From assembly GCA_037447655.1 (NCBI GenBank), contig JBBHKE010003490.1:1-51947 (forward strand): a stretch of 51,947 bases of DNA. The letters run 5' to 3'. Shown here one piece after another: positions 20,691 to 30,851 of the stretch; the first letter of the stretch is position 1, and every line of letters begins with the position of its first letter. A program made the translations under genes and the position numbers. The notes beneath the pieces are model-generated. The model saw only the letters and a program-made list of their open reading frames with translations, had not been told where the DNA came from and did no database searches. This DNA is from Zygnema cylindricum. Its lineage: Eukaryota > Streptophyta > Zygnematophyceae > Zygnematales > Zygnemataceae.

Positions 20691-21642
20691 TAGTGTTGTG
20701 TATCGGTAAGGATTTGCCGATAACCGATATGGACCTTTTTTCGGGTACCTGATAATCGATATATCTATACGATATATAGTTTTGGTGTTATCGCCAATAA
20801 AAAACGGATATTTATTGGTATTTATCGGCGAATACACCAATATCGATAACTATAAGCGATAACTGTACAATCAATACAGGTAATTCTACAGCATGTACAC
20901 TCAATTGTACGACATATTCCCCGGACGCTCCCTACTCACAACCCCTATCTACTAAGTGTTCTACCAATTAGATGACTGTATTGTACAATTGTACAAGCAC
21001 AAAAAGTACAGTAGCCGCCATGACATGTGTAAGGTTTTAGTACGGATCTAGTAAGCACGATGTAACTTTGACATCCGACACCATGGCTTTGTCCCTTTCT
21101 TCCTTAAGATCCATTGGAGACCTACCACGTGTCTATCTGTCAGCTTTTTTGGCATAAGCCGCCAAAAGAGTCATTCCGAGATGCAAATGCTCACGCTGGC
21201 TGTCCGCTCGCATTTTCTCATTCCTAGTCGTCCTTTCGATTCTCGCAACACGTAGAATGTTATTTTGCATCCATTGTACTTTGTGTCTGCCCTCTTTTTT
21301 CCGTTCCATGTTCACCAGTTTTTCGGTATGAATCCGTATGTTACCGAAAAATTTCTGTTCAGTTAACCGGCCAACGTTTTCTATGCTGCCTTGTACGTAG
21401 TAATTTTCATTCAAATATTTGCGGAACAGATTCTTATACGTGGTATGCCACTCTATATTTTGTAGATAATATAATACAGTATGTTATATAGTACAATTGT
21501 ATGCATACTATATATTTTTTAAGTTATCGCCGATATGGAATTTGTTCGTCTCAGGCCGATATATCGGAACCTCTGACCGTTCGATAACCGATAACTATCG
21601 TATCGATGTTATCGCGATAATATTTACTGATACACAACACTA
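20691..21642. mobile_element. Non-autonomous hAT-like element
   Basis: A 952-bp insertion in the E1 LTR. Terminal inverted repeats TAGTGTTGTGTATCGGTAA (left) and, reversed, TAGTGTTGTGTATCAGTAA (right). It is flanked by GTATTAT (left) and GTATTTAT (right), an 8-bp duplication with one base lost. The TAGTGTTG end and 8-bp duplication fit hAT. The subterminal 170 bp on each side are rich in CGATA/TATCG, likely transposase-binding repeats. The middle (about 20870-21450) is a different, GTAC-containing sequence with no transposase. Confidence 0.8.
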
Positions 21643-21875
21643 GTATTTATAGACCATCTTTGGTCAGGCATAACTTAATGCTTAAGTCAGCAATTTCAAA
21701 GATTCTTTTTGCTACGAACTCAGGGGAGTCCACGCTAAATAAGGGTGTAGTCGGCCAGCGTTTTTGCGTGCCAGAGTGACACTTATTCATTTACAAAGTC
21801 AAAAGTGCAAATATTATCCTAGAGGCTTCGAATAAGATGGACATTTTGTGTACCAATGGAGGTCACAAAATTACA

Positions 21876-22243
21876 ACATTTGATTGGTTAGAAATGCTAC
21901 GTAGTTAGAAAGAGATTTCGCATGTTTTTGCATTGGTCATTTTGAGTCCTAGCTAATCAATGATTCGCCCAGGTAAAACATGTTCAACGGAGCGTAACTG
22001 AGTGTTGACTTTGGTCTGGCTAGTCTAGGGCGATGATGGATAAATAGTGAAGTCTAAGAGAAGAGTAAACATTTTTCCGTTGGAAAAGTTTGTGGAAATT
22101 TCGACTAATTTTTGTCCTGAGCGATTAAAACCAAGTTAGAGCAATGGCTTTTTTGCACAAAAATCTCTTGCTAACTAAGTAGTGTTTTAGTAGTTAAGAT
22201 ATGGAATAATTTAAGAGTGGAGAGTAATGGAAAAAACAATAAA
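21876..22243. other. No recognisable feature
   Basis: AT-rich sequence after the E1 LTR. I see no ORF, repeat or RNA gene; it may include the left part of the LTR that ends at 22429. Confidence 0.4.
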
Positions 22244-22443
22244 AGAAGGGTTGAGCCACAAGAGCAAGAGACTAAGCTAATGTAATGTGGACAAAAGCTT
22301 CTTCTAATTTAAAGTTTATCCTTATGTGGGTGCTTTTCAATATGGATGTGTATTTTCCAATGTGTGGAATGTGTGGTTGAAATTGGTTGTAGTAATGGAA
22401 TTTTTTGAGAGGTAGGAAATCCTATTACATATGGTATCAAGGC
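22244..22443 (+). repeat. LTR end of another family (H) plus iMet primer-binding site
   Basis: 22244-22429 matches 39926-40110 closely and ends CCTATTACA. At 22432 TGGTATCAAGGC follows, a near match to the standard plant primer-binding site TGGTATCAGAGC (3' end of initiator tRNA-Met), then TTTGGTTTG as in many plant elements. This is therefore the 3' end of a 5' LTR from an unrelated LTR family; the LTR start is not identified. Confidence 0.6.
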
Positions 22444-23306
22444 TTTGGTTTGAAGCCAGGGAGAAGCTTGCTCACCCGAAAATCGACTGCCGTGATCGAT
22501 GAGGGTGCTCTGGTCCGTGTAGGTGGAACCACAATGTTAAGTGGTAAGGGATTAGAGGGAAAATAAGTGACCACGGTGCTAGCAACCGCTGGTTAAATGT
22601 TGGGCGTGCTTAGGTCCTCAAGACTCAGACGAGGTGGGCAGTGTAGCCACCGTTGACTCTCACTCCAATTACCTAGAGGCCAAACAAACTTGCCTTCTCT
22701 TAGCGATGATTCATGTGTAGAGGGAGTGTTTGAAGCTATGAAGGGTTAAGATGTGAGGATTAGAGAGTACAAAATCTTGATGTAGTGGGAAGTGGGAAAT
22801 TTGATAATGGAGGAGAAGGAAAGTGGAGTACTTTACTTCTTCAAAAGCAAAGGAGTCTAGAAATGACTCAAAACTTTTCAAACCCTAAATTGTTACCTTT
22901 GATTGCTTTCAATTTTGTCGTTACAAAATTTAAAGTTGAGTCTTACCTTTGAGAGCTTTCACGTATGTTGTAGTATAATTTGTGATGAAATCCTTAACTT
23001 TCTGTTTCAATGTTGGGGAAATTGAAGAATTGAATATGCACTAACTTTCAATATTTTTTTGATTTCTCAGATTTTGATCTTTTCCAAGGATTTGTTAAAG
23101 AGAAGAAGTCTTGGATTTGAGCAATCTGATGACTTCAAATCTCCAACCAATTTTTTTAGGAAATTTTATTGTATCTTACCTTTTGCTTGATTTCATCGTG
23201 TGATAATGGCAAATTATTCATAGAAACATGAAATGGAGAATGCTTTGAATGTTTTGAAGAAGCGTACTATGAAATTAGTCAAAAGATTTAATAATCATGT
23301 TGCTTT
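22444..23306 (+). other. Leader of family H and unassigned sequence
   Basis: No coding frame. 22444-22720 reads like a non-coding leader; GAGGGAG followed by TGTTTGAAGC at about 22723-22738 could be a polypurine tract and LTR start, giving an element with almost no internal region, but I could not match it to the LTR end at 22429. 22740-23306 is AT-rich with nothing recognised. Confidence 0.35.
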
Positions 23307-24310
23307 TGTTGTTTTGGAAACCTTGAATCCTCTCTATATCTCGTTGCTATACTGCCATGCTGCGCTAAGTCTAACATCGCAGCAGGAAACCTTGAGCACT
23401 ACTTTTTTTGCTTAACTGCTATGCTCCGCTAATCTGACATCGCAGCTACGGTGCTCTAATATCACAGCTGCGCTGACAGTCATAGCAGTCATAGCAGTCA
23501 TAGCAGGGTCATAGCAGCTATAGCTGTCTGCGCAAGAAAGCTGTTCCTAATATTAGTCAGTTTGTGTTAATATGAATTGACGGGGACATGATTTAGTGAG
23601 TATATAACTCCAAAGGGAGTACACAAATTTGGTGCACTTCAAGCACACGTGTCGGTCCGTGAGAAAGTCAAGTTTGGTTGCTCCAGAAGAAGAAGTACAA
23701 GTTCGACTGAGGACCGAAGTTACACGTGGAGGTTCATCTTCAATGATGAAAGAATACGCAGACGGCGGACGGAGCCCGCCGTCATTTTTCGAAGAGAACT
23801 CTTGACTGCGCCGTCATTTCGGCATAAGAACTTTGACCGCGCACTATTTTATTTTAGCGGTTGTCTGATCCTAGATCGTTGTAAATATTTTATGTACAGC
23901 TGACGGTGAGGTTTTGTTTAACGAAGATTGGTGTACCGATTCACTATGGTAATTATGGTACGACGTGTTCAGCTGTAGGCTCACTTGTATATGTAGGACT
24001 TAGATTAGTTTAGGAAGTAGGATTGTTATGTAGAAAACTGCGAAGCACTTTTTGGGTGTTTTTTGAATTGTAAGATCATTGTGATCGTCTGACAGAACCT
24101 TGTGAAATTTTGCATGTGCTTTTTTTGTTGTTTAATCTACATTGTGGCAAATTTGCAGACCTAGTGTGTGTCTGGTTTGCTTGGGGCTTCATTGTGAAGC
24201 TGGTCTTTTGTGGGATTTCGTGAGAGTTTCCTCTTTGCATAATTGATTGTTATAGCAACTGCTGGTGCTTCTTCATCTTCTTCAGTGGCACCAGCTGCCT
24301 CAAATCATGA
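23307..24310 (+). repeat. E5 5' LTR
   Basis: A 1004-bp LTR from TGTTGTTTTGGAAACC. It matches 34220-35080 plus 36458-36632. It contains degenerate AGCAGY/CATAGCAG repeats (about 23360-23530), TATATAA at 23601-23607 and CACACGTGTCGG near 23644. The last 70 bases encode a Ser/Ala-rich peptide in frame with gag. The LTR end is ATGA here (ACA in the 3' LTR). Confidence 0.85.
23601..23607 (+). promoter_or_regulatory. E5 LTR TATA box
   Basis: TATATAA preceded by GTGAG, conserved in position but changed to TATGTAA in the 3' LTR (34562). Confidence 0.4.
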
Positions 24311-24636
24311 GGTCACGGGCCCTCCCTCACGGATCGCGGTGTTTAATGGGCAGAAGTATCTTTATTGGGCGGATTTGACTAAGTCTTACTTGAAACAAGT
24401 GAAATTATATGATGTGATTTCTGGTATCCTTACGGATACGGATCCGGATTTTGGAAAGAAAAATGAAGATGCATTGCATGTTATGATGTTACTTTTGTTA
24501 GAGGATCTTAACATGACATATATCAATATCTCTACGGCATCTGAAATATGGAAGGCTTTGAGTGAATCTTATGTCTTAGCTAGTGAGCAGAATGAGGTTG
24601 TAACTACTAGAAAAATTTGGGACTATAAGTATACTG
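24243..24636 (+). pseudogene. E5 gag N-terminal part, beginning in the LTR
   Basis: The open frame crosses the LTR end: Ser/Ala-rich segment (GASSSSSVAPAAS), then GPPSRIAVFNGQKYLYWADL, the typical copia gag start, to RKIWDYKYT at the E6 insertion (TACTG, 24632-24636). The probable original start codon (ATG in the 3' LTR at about 36574) is ATA in this LTR. Gag continues at 30333. Confidence 0.8.
24311..24325 (+). other. E5 primer-binding site relic
   Basis: GGTCACGGGCCCTCC, three changes from GGTTATGGGCCCACC of E3/E4; the ATG is now ACG. Position directly after the LTR supports the same half-tRNA site. Confidence 0.55.
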
Positions 24637-25379
24637 CGTTGTTCTACAACCACCGGTGCAGGTGGAGGAGCTGCAGTAGTAGTAGAAATAGACATGATAC
24701 ACTCTCAGAAGCTATCAAGAATCCTACCAAACAGTTGTTTTTAAGTGCTCACCAATTCTTATACAAACATCCAAAACCTCACAAAACTCTATCAGAATAT
24801 AGAGTAGCATAAACACTGATAACTCCCAAAGTTATAGCACAATTGACCCGACAACACTCAAGATATAATACTCAGAAGTTTCCCAAAAACTGTTTGCAGT
24901 TTTACTACTTGGAAGTCTGGATACATAATATGTTCTGAGTCCTAAGTCTTATACTTGTGTTGAACTAGCAACACCAGTGTACTTAAGAGGTACATCAAAC
25001 CACCAAGCTACCACTAATCTGTCAAGCTACCATTGAGCTATCACTATGTTACCACTGAGCTATCACTAAGCTAACTAGAATCGTATCTATCGCAGTTGCT
25101 CTATCCTATACAGAATCACATTAAGAATATCTGACGTTGCGTTGTCTGTACAGACCATATCAAATATAATCATGGTTGCGTTGTCTTGTCTATGTTGCAG
25201 CTTCGCTGCTGCGCTGCTCTGCAATATAGCAGCTGCTCTGGTGTATAGCAGCTGCTCTGCTGTATAGCAACTGCTCTGCTCTATTGCAGCTGCGGTGCTT
25301 TGTGGTATAGCAGCTGCGCTGCTCTGTCTGTATAGCAGTTGCGCTGCTCTGAGACTGAAAGGTTTCCAAAAAGACAACA
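24637..25379 (-). repeat. E6 3' LTR
   Basis: 743 bp. Left end CGTTGTTCTAC (TG changed to CG); right end GACAACA. Near the right end a run of about 20-bp units based on TGCTCTGCTGTATAGCAGC; it has more units than the 5' LTR, explaining most of the 53-bp length difference. It carries the MSISTTTAAPPPAPVV coding end shared with gag. Confidence 0.88.
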
Positions 25380-25540
25380 CTACCCTAAAGCTTTAGACGC
25401 AGTATCCCGGCGCAGCTACAGTGATAAACTAGCGGAGCATCGCAGCATTGCAATATAGCAATTAGCAAGTCACCCTGTCCCACTACATCACAATGGTGGA
25501 TATATCGCAGAGTGGCAGTATAGCAGTGCACCCATTCAAC
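25380..25540 (-). other. E6 3' untranslated segment
   Basis: Between the RNase H stop and the 3' LTR. It contains more CGCAGC/TATAGCA repeats, and no clear polypurine tract. Confidence 0.5.
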
Positions 25541-26596
25541 TATTCACTTAATCCCACTGCGTCCCTACAATACTTCAGCTTAGGAGCAGGAAGGGCTTTA
25601 GTGAACATATCAGCAATCATTTTTGCATTTGGCAAATAACATAATTTAAGCCCTCTACAGAACACATTTTCTCTTACAAAATATAATTGTACATCCATGT
25701 GCTTGCTTTTGAAGTGATGACTTGGGTTAGAAGCAATGGCAATGGCAGTGTGGTTATCACACCATATAACCTATGGACCAACTTGCATGTATCCTAGTTT
25801 TTGTAATTAAGGATTTTACCCATAAGAGTTCTTTGAGGGCCGAGTTTGCTGCCATATATTCTGACTCCATTGTCGACTGTGGTGTAACCTTTTGAAGTTT
25901 GCTGCTCCAACAGCAAGTACCGTTCCCAATTTGTAGAACGAATCCTGTGGTGGATTTCCGGCTTGGCATGTCGCCATAGCTTGCATCACTCCATGTTTGC
26001 AGCTTGACTTCTCCTCCGCCTAGAGTGAGTTTGAGATCTTTAGTTCCTGCCAAAAATTTTAAAACTCTCCTTGCTGCATCAAGATCAGATTTTCTCAGAT
26101 TTTCTAGACTCCTGCTCAGTACCCGACTGCTGCAACAATGTCAGGACGGGTACAGTTCATGAAATAAATTAAGCTTCCCACTATCAGTCTATAAGGTATT
26201 ATTGTCATAGGATCATTCTCCCCTGACTCTAAATACTCGCTAACAATGACACCTGGTTCTGTCTCTTCTCCCTCTAACTTCTGCCGAAACTCCATTGGAG
26301 TTAAACATCCTTTTGCCCCCCGCATTTCGTACTCATCTAACATGTTTCCAATGGCCTCTTTTTGAGTCAATTTTATTATTTACTTATTTCTGTCCCTCTC
26401 TACCTGGATACCCAAAATATAATTTGCCTCACCGAGGTCTTTCATCTAGAACCGTGAGTTTAGAGCAGTTTTAATTTTGTTAATTTCAGCCATTGATTTG
26501 CTAATTAATAGCAAATCATCTACATATACTGCTATATATACTATCCCATTGTCACCATTTACAACGTAAACAGAGTGATCATAACTTATCCTTTGA
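25541..26596 (-). pseudogene. E6 RT C-terminal part and RNase H
   Basis: In transcription order: YVDDLLLISKS (about 26525-26490), a stop at about 26446, MTQKEAIGNML (26370), YRLIVGSLIYFMNCTRPDIV (about 26195), a frame break near 26110, then RNase H with LQTWSDASYGDMPSRKSTTG, CCWSSKLQ, QSTMESEYMA and a break at about 25760, then the C-terminal MTK-type tail to about 25545. Most RNase H motifs are readable. Confidence 0.8.
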
Positions 26597-26598
26597 AA

Positions 26599-27135
26599 TC
26601 ATAGGCTAGTCAAAAATTCATCAAGCTTTAGATTCCACTGTTTGGGGGCATGTTTTAGGTCGTACAAAGATTTTAGCAACTTGCATACTAAGTGCTCTTT
26701 TCCTGGTTTCACATACTTTTCACGCTGCTGCATGTAAATGGTCTCTTCTAGTTCTCCATGCAAAAAGGCCGTTTGTACATCCATCTGATGTATTTCCATA
26801 TCTTCTATAGCAGCTAGCGATAGCAAAATCCTAACTGTAGGAAATTTTACAACCAGAGAAAATGTTTCTTCAAAATCGATTCCTTCCTTTTGATTGTACC
26901 CCTTCGCCATAAGTCTGGCCTTATAGCGTTCAATGGTGTTATCGGGATTTAACTTCACCTTGAATACCTATTTGATGCCGCTCGCTTTTCGGTCTGGAGG
27001 AAGGTCCACAAGCTCCCATGTTTGAGCCTCCATGATGGACTTCATTTCGACGTTTGCTGCCTCGATCCAGTGATTCCATTCTGGTGATGAGAAGGCTTCC
27101 TGAATGGTCAAAGGCTCCCCTGAGGCTGCCGAGTA
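26599..27135 (-). pseudogene. E6 RT N-terminal part
   Basis: 27135-26960 has the pre-RT segment (FSSPEWNHWIEAAN-like, LVDLPPDRK), a stop near 26969, then the frame 26599-26958: [60 protein letters not shown]. These are the fingers and palm of a copia reverse transcriptase. Confidence 0.82.
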
Positions 27136-27191
27136 GGCAAAGTGAGAGTTTGCTTGCAGGCGGATGCTTGATCTTCTTCCCCCGGAAATTC

Positions 27192-27990
27192 TTAGGCTGA
27201 GATCGTCGAATGCCGTGCGTTGCGCTGATTGCGTTGGTTGCGATCGGTGTGTACTGACTGCTGTTGGTCCGTGTGGATCCGAATTTGTTGAGGAACTTGA
27301 AGAGAGTCGGACTCCGGAGTCATCACCGGAGTTTGTGGAATCTGCGCGACAATATCATGCATGCAATCTAAAATGACATATTCCTGTACCTTTTTTTGCC
27401 TTTGCTGCTCTGTCATTTTAAATAAATCTATGGAGTCTAGTTCATCTTTAACAATGATGTTCCTTGCTACAACTATTTTTTGCCTCTCAAACACAAAGAC
27501 TCTATAACCTTTTGAGTGATCATCATATCCTAACAGAATACCCGGTAATCCCTTCGCTTCCATTTTCCATCTATCTGGAGAAGTATCCAATATAAAGCAT
27601 TGACTACCAAAGACCTTGAAATGGCTAACATCTGGTTTGTTTCCTGTCCAAATCTCGTAAGGAGTAGTTTCCACCGATCGTGATCCTATCCTATTCTTAA
27701 TATAAACTGCACAATTTAGAGCCTCAGCCCAGAATTTCGAATCCACATTTTTATATGCGAGCATCGACCTAGAGCTCTCCCTGAGAGTTCTATTCAGTCT
27801 TTTCGACACCTCGTTTTTTTTCTGGTGAATATGGAATAGTTAATAGATGACTTATTCCCTCCTCGAGTAAAAAGGCTTCAAATTCCTTTGATGTATATTC
27901 ACCACCATTGTCCGATCTGAGCTGCAAAATAGGTAAATTATGAAGCTTTTCAGCCCATGCTTTATAGTGTTTGAAGTGACCAAACACTTA
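27192..27990 (-). pseudogene. E6 integrase core (second Asp, Glu region) and C-terminus
   Basis: 27790-27987: KHYKAWAEKLHNLPILQL, RSDNGGEYTSKEFEAF. A frameshift within a T-run (27816-27823) falls where PEQNGV is expected; 27192-27809 continues RLNRTLRESSRSMLAYKN, FWAEALNCAVYIKNR, YEIWTGNKPDVSHFKVFGSQ and a polar tail. It joins strand transfer functions; the catalytic Glu region is damaged. Confidence 0.83.
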
Positions 27991-28430
27991 CCTCTTCTCT
28001 TTCATGAAGTAAACTTTTGTAAACCTGGAAAAATCATCTGTGAAGGTGACCATATATTTCATCCCCCCGGCAGATGGAACCTTCGCCGGACCAAAGACAT
28101 CTGAATGAATTTGTTGTAAGAGTTTGTGTGACCGATGCTCAGACTCTTTAGCAAATGGCAATCTGTGGATTTTGCCTAAAGCGCAACCATCACGGGTTTT
28201 AACCGGCTCATTTGTAATTGATACACCCTCTATTTTTCCAGCAAGGACCATTTTCCTCAAACTATCATAGTTTACATGGCCTAATCTTTTATGCCACAAC
28301 TCATCTGAGTGCAAAACACCGGAGTACAAAACATCATTCTCCTTGGTATTAGCCATATCCATGCGATACATCTTGCTACTATCTCTAGTACCTGTAATCG
28401 CAACCTTGCCATTTTTGCTAATAACCTGCC
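27988..28430 (-). pseudogene. E6 gag-pre-integrase and integrase start
   Basis: LWHKRLGHVNYDSLRKMVLA and CALGKIHRLPF form the zinc-binding HHCC-type region; HSDVFGPAKVPSAGG gives the first catalytic Asp, then TFTDDFSRFTKVYFMKEKR ends in a TAA at 27988. Upstream frame joins gag/protease after a shift near 28430. Confidence 0.83.
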
Positions 28431-29345
28431 ACCATTTTTCAAATTAACCTCAAAGCCTTTACTCTCTACCAACGACGTAGAAAACAGATTTTTCTTAAAG
28501 TCAGTCACAAATAAGACATTGTGACGAGTCCTTTCAATTGTTTTTCCTTCTACATCAACTAGTAAGGACACATCACCCACAGCACGAGTCTGGACACTCA
28601 TTCCACAAGCATAATAAATATTTTTCTCCGGCGTTGTTTTCAGATTTTTGAAGATGGCCTTGTTCCAGCACATGTGGGCTGACGTTCCTGTATCCATTAT
28701 CCATCCAGGGTCCTTCGCGCCCTCCATTGCAGCCGCCATAGCGAATAGATCCGTATCATCCTCCGTAGAAACCGTCAAAGTCTCGTCTTGGAGAGACGAA
28801 GAAGCCGAAAATAGTGCATTTCCACGAGGTGTAGGCCCCGTGAAGCCCTTGTAAAACGAGCTTTGTTGCCATCCCGGCCTGTATAAACCTGTGTCGTTAG
28901 CTTTTTTAAGCTTAGGACAGAATTTGTATTCATGACCTCTCTCACTACAATAAAAACATGCATTGTTTGATTGTCTATTTCCACCTTGATTAAACTGTCT
29001 GAACTGATTAAATTGATTCCTTTGCTGATTAAACTGTCCTTTTCTCTCAAAGTCTGAATTAAAAGCCTCTACTTGCTCAACATTCAGAATATTAGACGTA
29101 GCTTCATCTTCTAGTAAAATAATGATGGCTAACTGCAAAGTCCAGCTAGCTTTATCTTTTTTTTTGAGCATGTCAGATGCTCTTTTCACACTACGAGGGA
29201 GACCCCTCATGAGCAATACTGCCTGTTGAAAAGTAGGAAACACCCCACCTACACAAGCATGTGCATCTACAAGGATACGAAATTTGTTAGAATATTCAGC
29301 CATTGTATCGCCAGTGTACTTATAGTCCCAAATTTTTCCAGCCAA
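28430..29345 (-). pseudogene. E6 gag C-terminal part, zinc knuckle and protease
   Basis: Open over about 300 codons: IWDYKYTGDTMAEYSNKF, LLMRGLPRSVKRASDML, an Asn/Gln-rich stretch, CCHC knuckle CFYCSERGHEYKFC (about 28965-28920), then WIMDTGTSAHMCWNKAIF (protease, about 28700) and LFVTDFKKNLFSTSLVESKG. The catalytic motif is DTG rather than the usual DSG. Confidence 0.87.
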
Positions 29346-29357
29346 TAGAAGCTCTTC

Positions 29358-29696
29358 CTAGACATTGGCCTTTTCATAATCACTTATAAGTGATTTCCAG
29401 ATATCAATTGTTTTTTTCATTTTTATCCTAGACATAGCTAAGTCCTCAGATATACAAAATTTTTGAATAGAACGAGCTTGCGTATTTTTCTTAGACCATG
29501 ACGGATCAGATTCATCCAGCGAACCATCCAAGATATCTAAAAGATTAACATTTTCAAAGTGTGTCTCCACCATATCCGCCCAGTAAACATATTTATCCCC
29601 GGAAAAGATAGGAATTCTTGATGACAAGCCCATAACTTGTTGATCTACAACCACCGGTGCTGGTGGAGGAGCTGCAGTAGTAGTAGAAGTAGACAT
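29358..29696 (-). pseudogene. E6 gag N-terminal part, starting in the LTR
   Basis: ATG at 29696, 59 bases upstream of the LTR end (29638), starts an open frame of 112 codons: MSTSTTTAAPPPAPVVVDQQ lies in the LTR, the primer-binding site codes V-M-G, then SSRIPIFSGDKYVYWADMVE. A TAG at 29358 separates it from the next gag frame (29345). The stop is the only break in gag. Confidence 0.87.
29623..29637 (-). other. E6 primer-binding site
   Basis: On the minus strand AGTTATGGGCTTGTC directly after the LTR end ATCAACA. Nine bases (GTTATGGGC) match the initiator tRNA-Met anticodon arm; the rest diverges. Confidence 0.55.
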
Positions 29697-30327
29697 GATA
29701 CACTCTTAGAAGCTATCAAGAATCCTACCAAACAGCTGTTCTTAAGTGCTCACTAATTCTTATAGAAGCATCCAAACTTCACAAAACTCTATCAGAATAT
29801 AGAGTAGCATAAACAGTGATAACTCCCAAAGTTTTAGAACAATTGACTCGACAACACTTAAGATATAATACTCAGAAGTTTCCCAAAAACTGTCTGCAAT
29901 TTTACTACTTGGAAGTCTGGATCCATAATATGTTATGAGTCCTAAGTCTTATACTTGTGTTGAACTGGCAACACCAGTGTTCTTGAGAGGTACATCAAAC
30001 CACCAAGCTACCACGAATCTGTCAAGCTACCATTGAGCTATCACTAAGCTACCACTGAGCTATCACTAAGCTACCTAGAATCGTATCTATCGCAATTGCT
30101 CTATCCTGTACAGAATCACATTAAGAATATCAGACGTTGCGTTGTCCGTACAGACCATATCAAATATAATCATGGTTGCGTTGTCCTGTCTGTGTTGCAG
30201 CTTCGTTGCTGCGTTGCTCTGTTGCTGAGCTGCTCTGCAATATAGCAGCTGCTCTGCTGTATAGCAGCTGCTCTGCTGTATAGCAGTTGCGCTGCTCTGA
30301 GACTGAAAGCTTTCCAAAAAGACAACA
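29638..30327 (-). repeat. E6 5' LTR
   Basis: 690 bp, left end TGTTGATCTAC, right end GACAACA, abutting TACTG. Homologous to 24637-25379. It has short tandem AAGCTACCA/GAGCTATCACT repeats (about 30000-30075) and TGCTCTGCTGTATAGCAGC units (30225-30300). Confidence 0.9.
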
Positions 30328-30332
30328 TACTG

Positions 30333-30850
30333 GGGGTGACATGAACTCATATTGTAATGGCTTGAAGCTTCTATTGTCGGAAAATGCATGTTGCGGGAGG
30401 AGTTTTCCTCCTTATCATCAAGCCATGATTCTAATGAGAGGGGTTCTTACTGAATATAGAGGAGCAGCGGAGCAACTAAGAAGGTTAGAAAAGAGTAAAT
30501 GGAAATATAGTTGTAGCTCAGGCTTATATCTTAGACGAAGAGGCAACTCAGATAGCATTAAATGGTGGTCAATCAGTGGTAGCTTACAATGCACAAACAT
30601 AAAAGCCGGCTGGTTTTTCTGGAAATAGAAACTTTCCCCCCAATCAAAATTATAGGCAATATGATAGGTGTGTCTATTGCTTTGGTCAGGGTCATGTTTT
30701 TCGGCTGTGTCCGGCATTTATAAAAGCGTGTAAAACAGGAATTTATCATGCGGGATATAGAGTGGCAGCATCAAAACTACAAGTTAAAAATGCGGCGTTC
30801 CTTGCATTTGATGAGACGTCATAAGATGAACGGCCGGTAGGAGAGGAAGA
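30333..30850 (+). pseudogene. E5 gag, remaining part with zinc knuckle
   Basis: Resumes after the second TACTG: GDMNSYCNGLKLLL, FPPYHQAMILMRGVLTEYRG, frameshifts near 30500, then CVYCFGQGHVFRLC (CCHC knuckle, about 30668-30710). An acidic stretch with a TAA at about 30822 leads to the protease. It fits end to end with 24243-24636. Confidence 0.8.
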
Positions 30851-30851
30851 T

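Larger units (their letters stand above)
603..21875 (+). mobile_element. E1: 5'-truncated Ty1/copia element, outermost of nest
   Basis: E1 is made of reverse transcriptase/RNase H (603-1682), an RNase H tail (19628-19942), a polypurine tract AAAATAAGGGGAG and a 3' LTR (19956-21875, itself interrupted by a hAT-like element). Its reading frame resumes after E2: the frame up to EAEYMA ends at 1682 and LAVKEVMWVKSLL restarts at about 19628. This shows E2 landed inside E1. The 5' LTR, gag, protease and integrase are absent; the left limit is a junction with an unrelated protease fragment. It has many stops, several explained by C-to-T or G-to-A changes. It is the oldest member of the nest by position. 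Confidence 0.8.
19956..21875 (+). repeat. E1 3' LTR, interrupted by a hAT-like element
   Basis: Starts TGTTGAAAAAGGG after the polypurine tract. The right part from 21651 to 21875 aligns with the end of the other LTRs (GAACTCAGGGGAGTCCACG, TCCTAGAGGCTTC, AATGGAGGTCACAAAATTACA-type end). Without the 952-bp insertion and its target copy it measures about 960 bp. The 5' half is more diverged than in E2 to E4, so E1 is a distinct subfamily. GACACGTGGC at about 20443 corresponds to the ACGTG site of the other LTRs. Confidence 0.8.
24637..30327 (-). mobile_element. E6: Ty1/copia element, inserted in E5 gag
   Basis: A 5691-bp minus-strand element bounded by TACTG on both sides (24632-24636, 30328-30332). 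LTRs 24637-25379 (3') and 29638-30327 (5'). Gag, zinc knuckle, protease, integrase, RT and RNase H lie between 29696 and about 25541. It has the fewest lesions in the window, and its LTRs differ mainly by repeat number, so it is comparatively young. Confidence 0.92.

Noticed and set aside
21133-21414. 93-codon minus-strand ORF in the hAT-like element
   Set aside because: No transposase or other recognisable motif; ordinary length for chance.
22432-23306. Complete small LTR element (TRIM)
   Set aside because: A primer site and a possible polypurine tract are only about 290 bp apart, but the presumed LTR starts do not match, so two LTRs cannot be shown.
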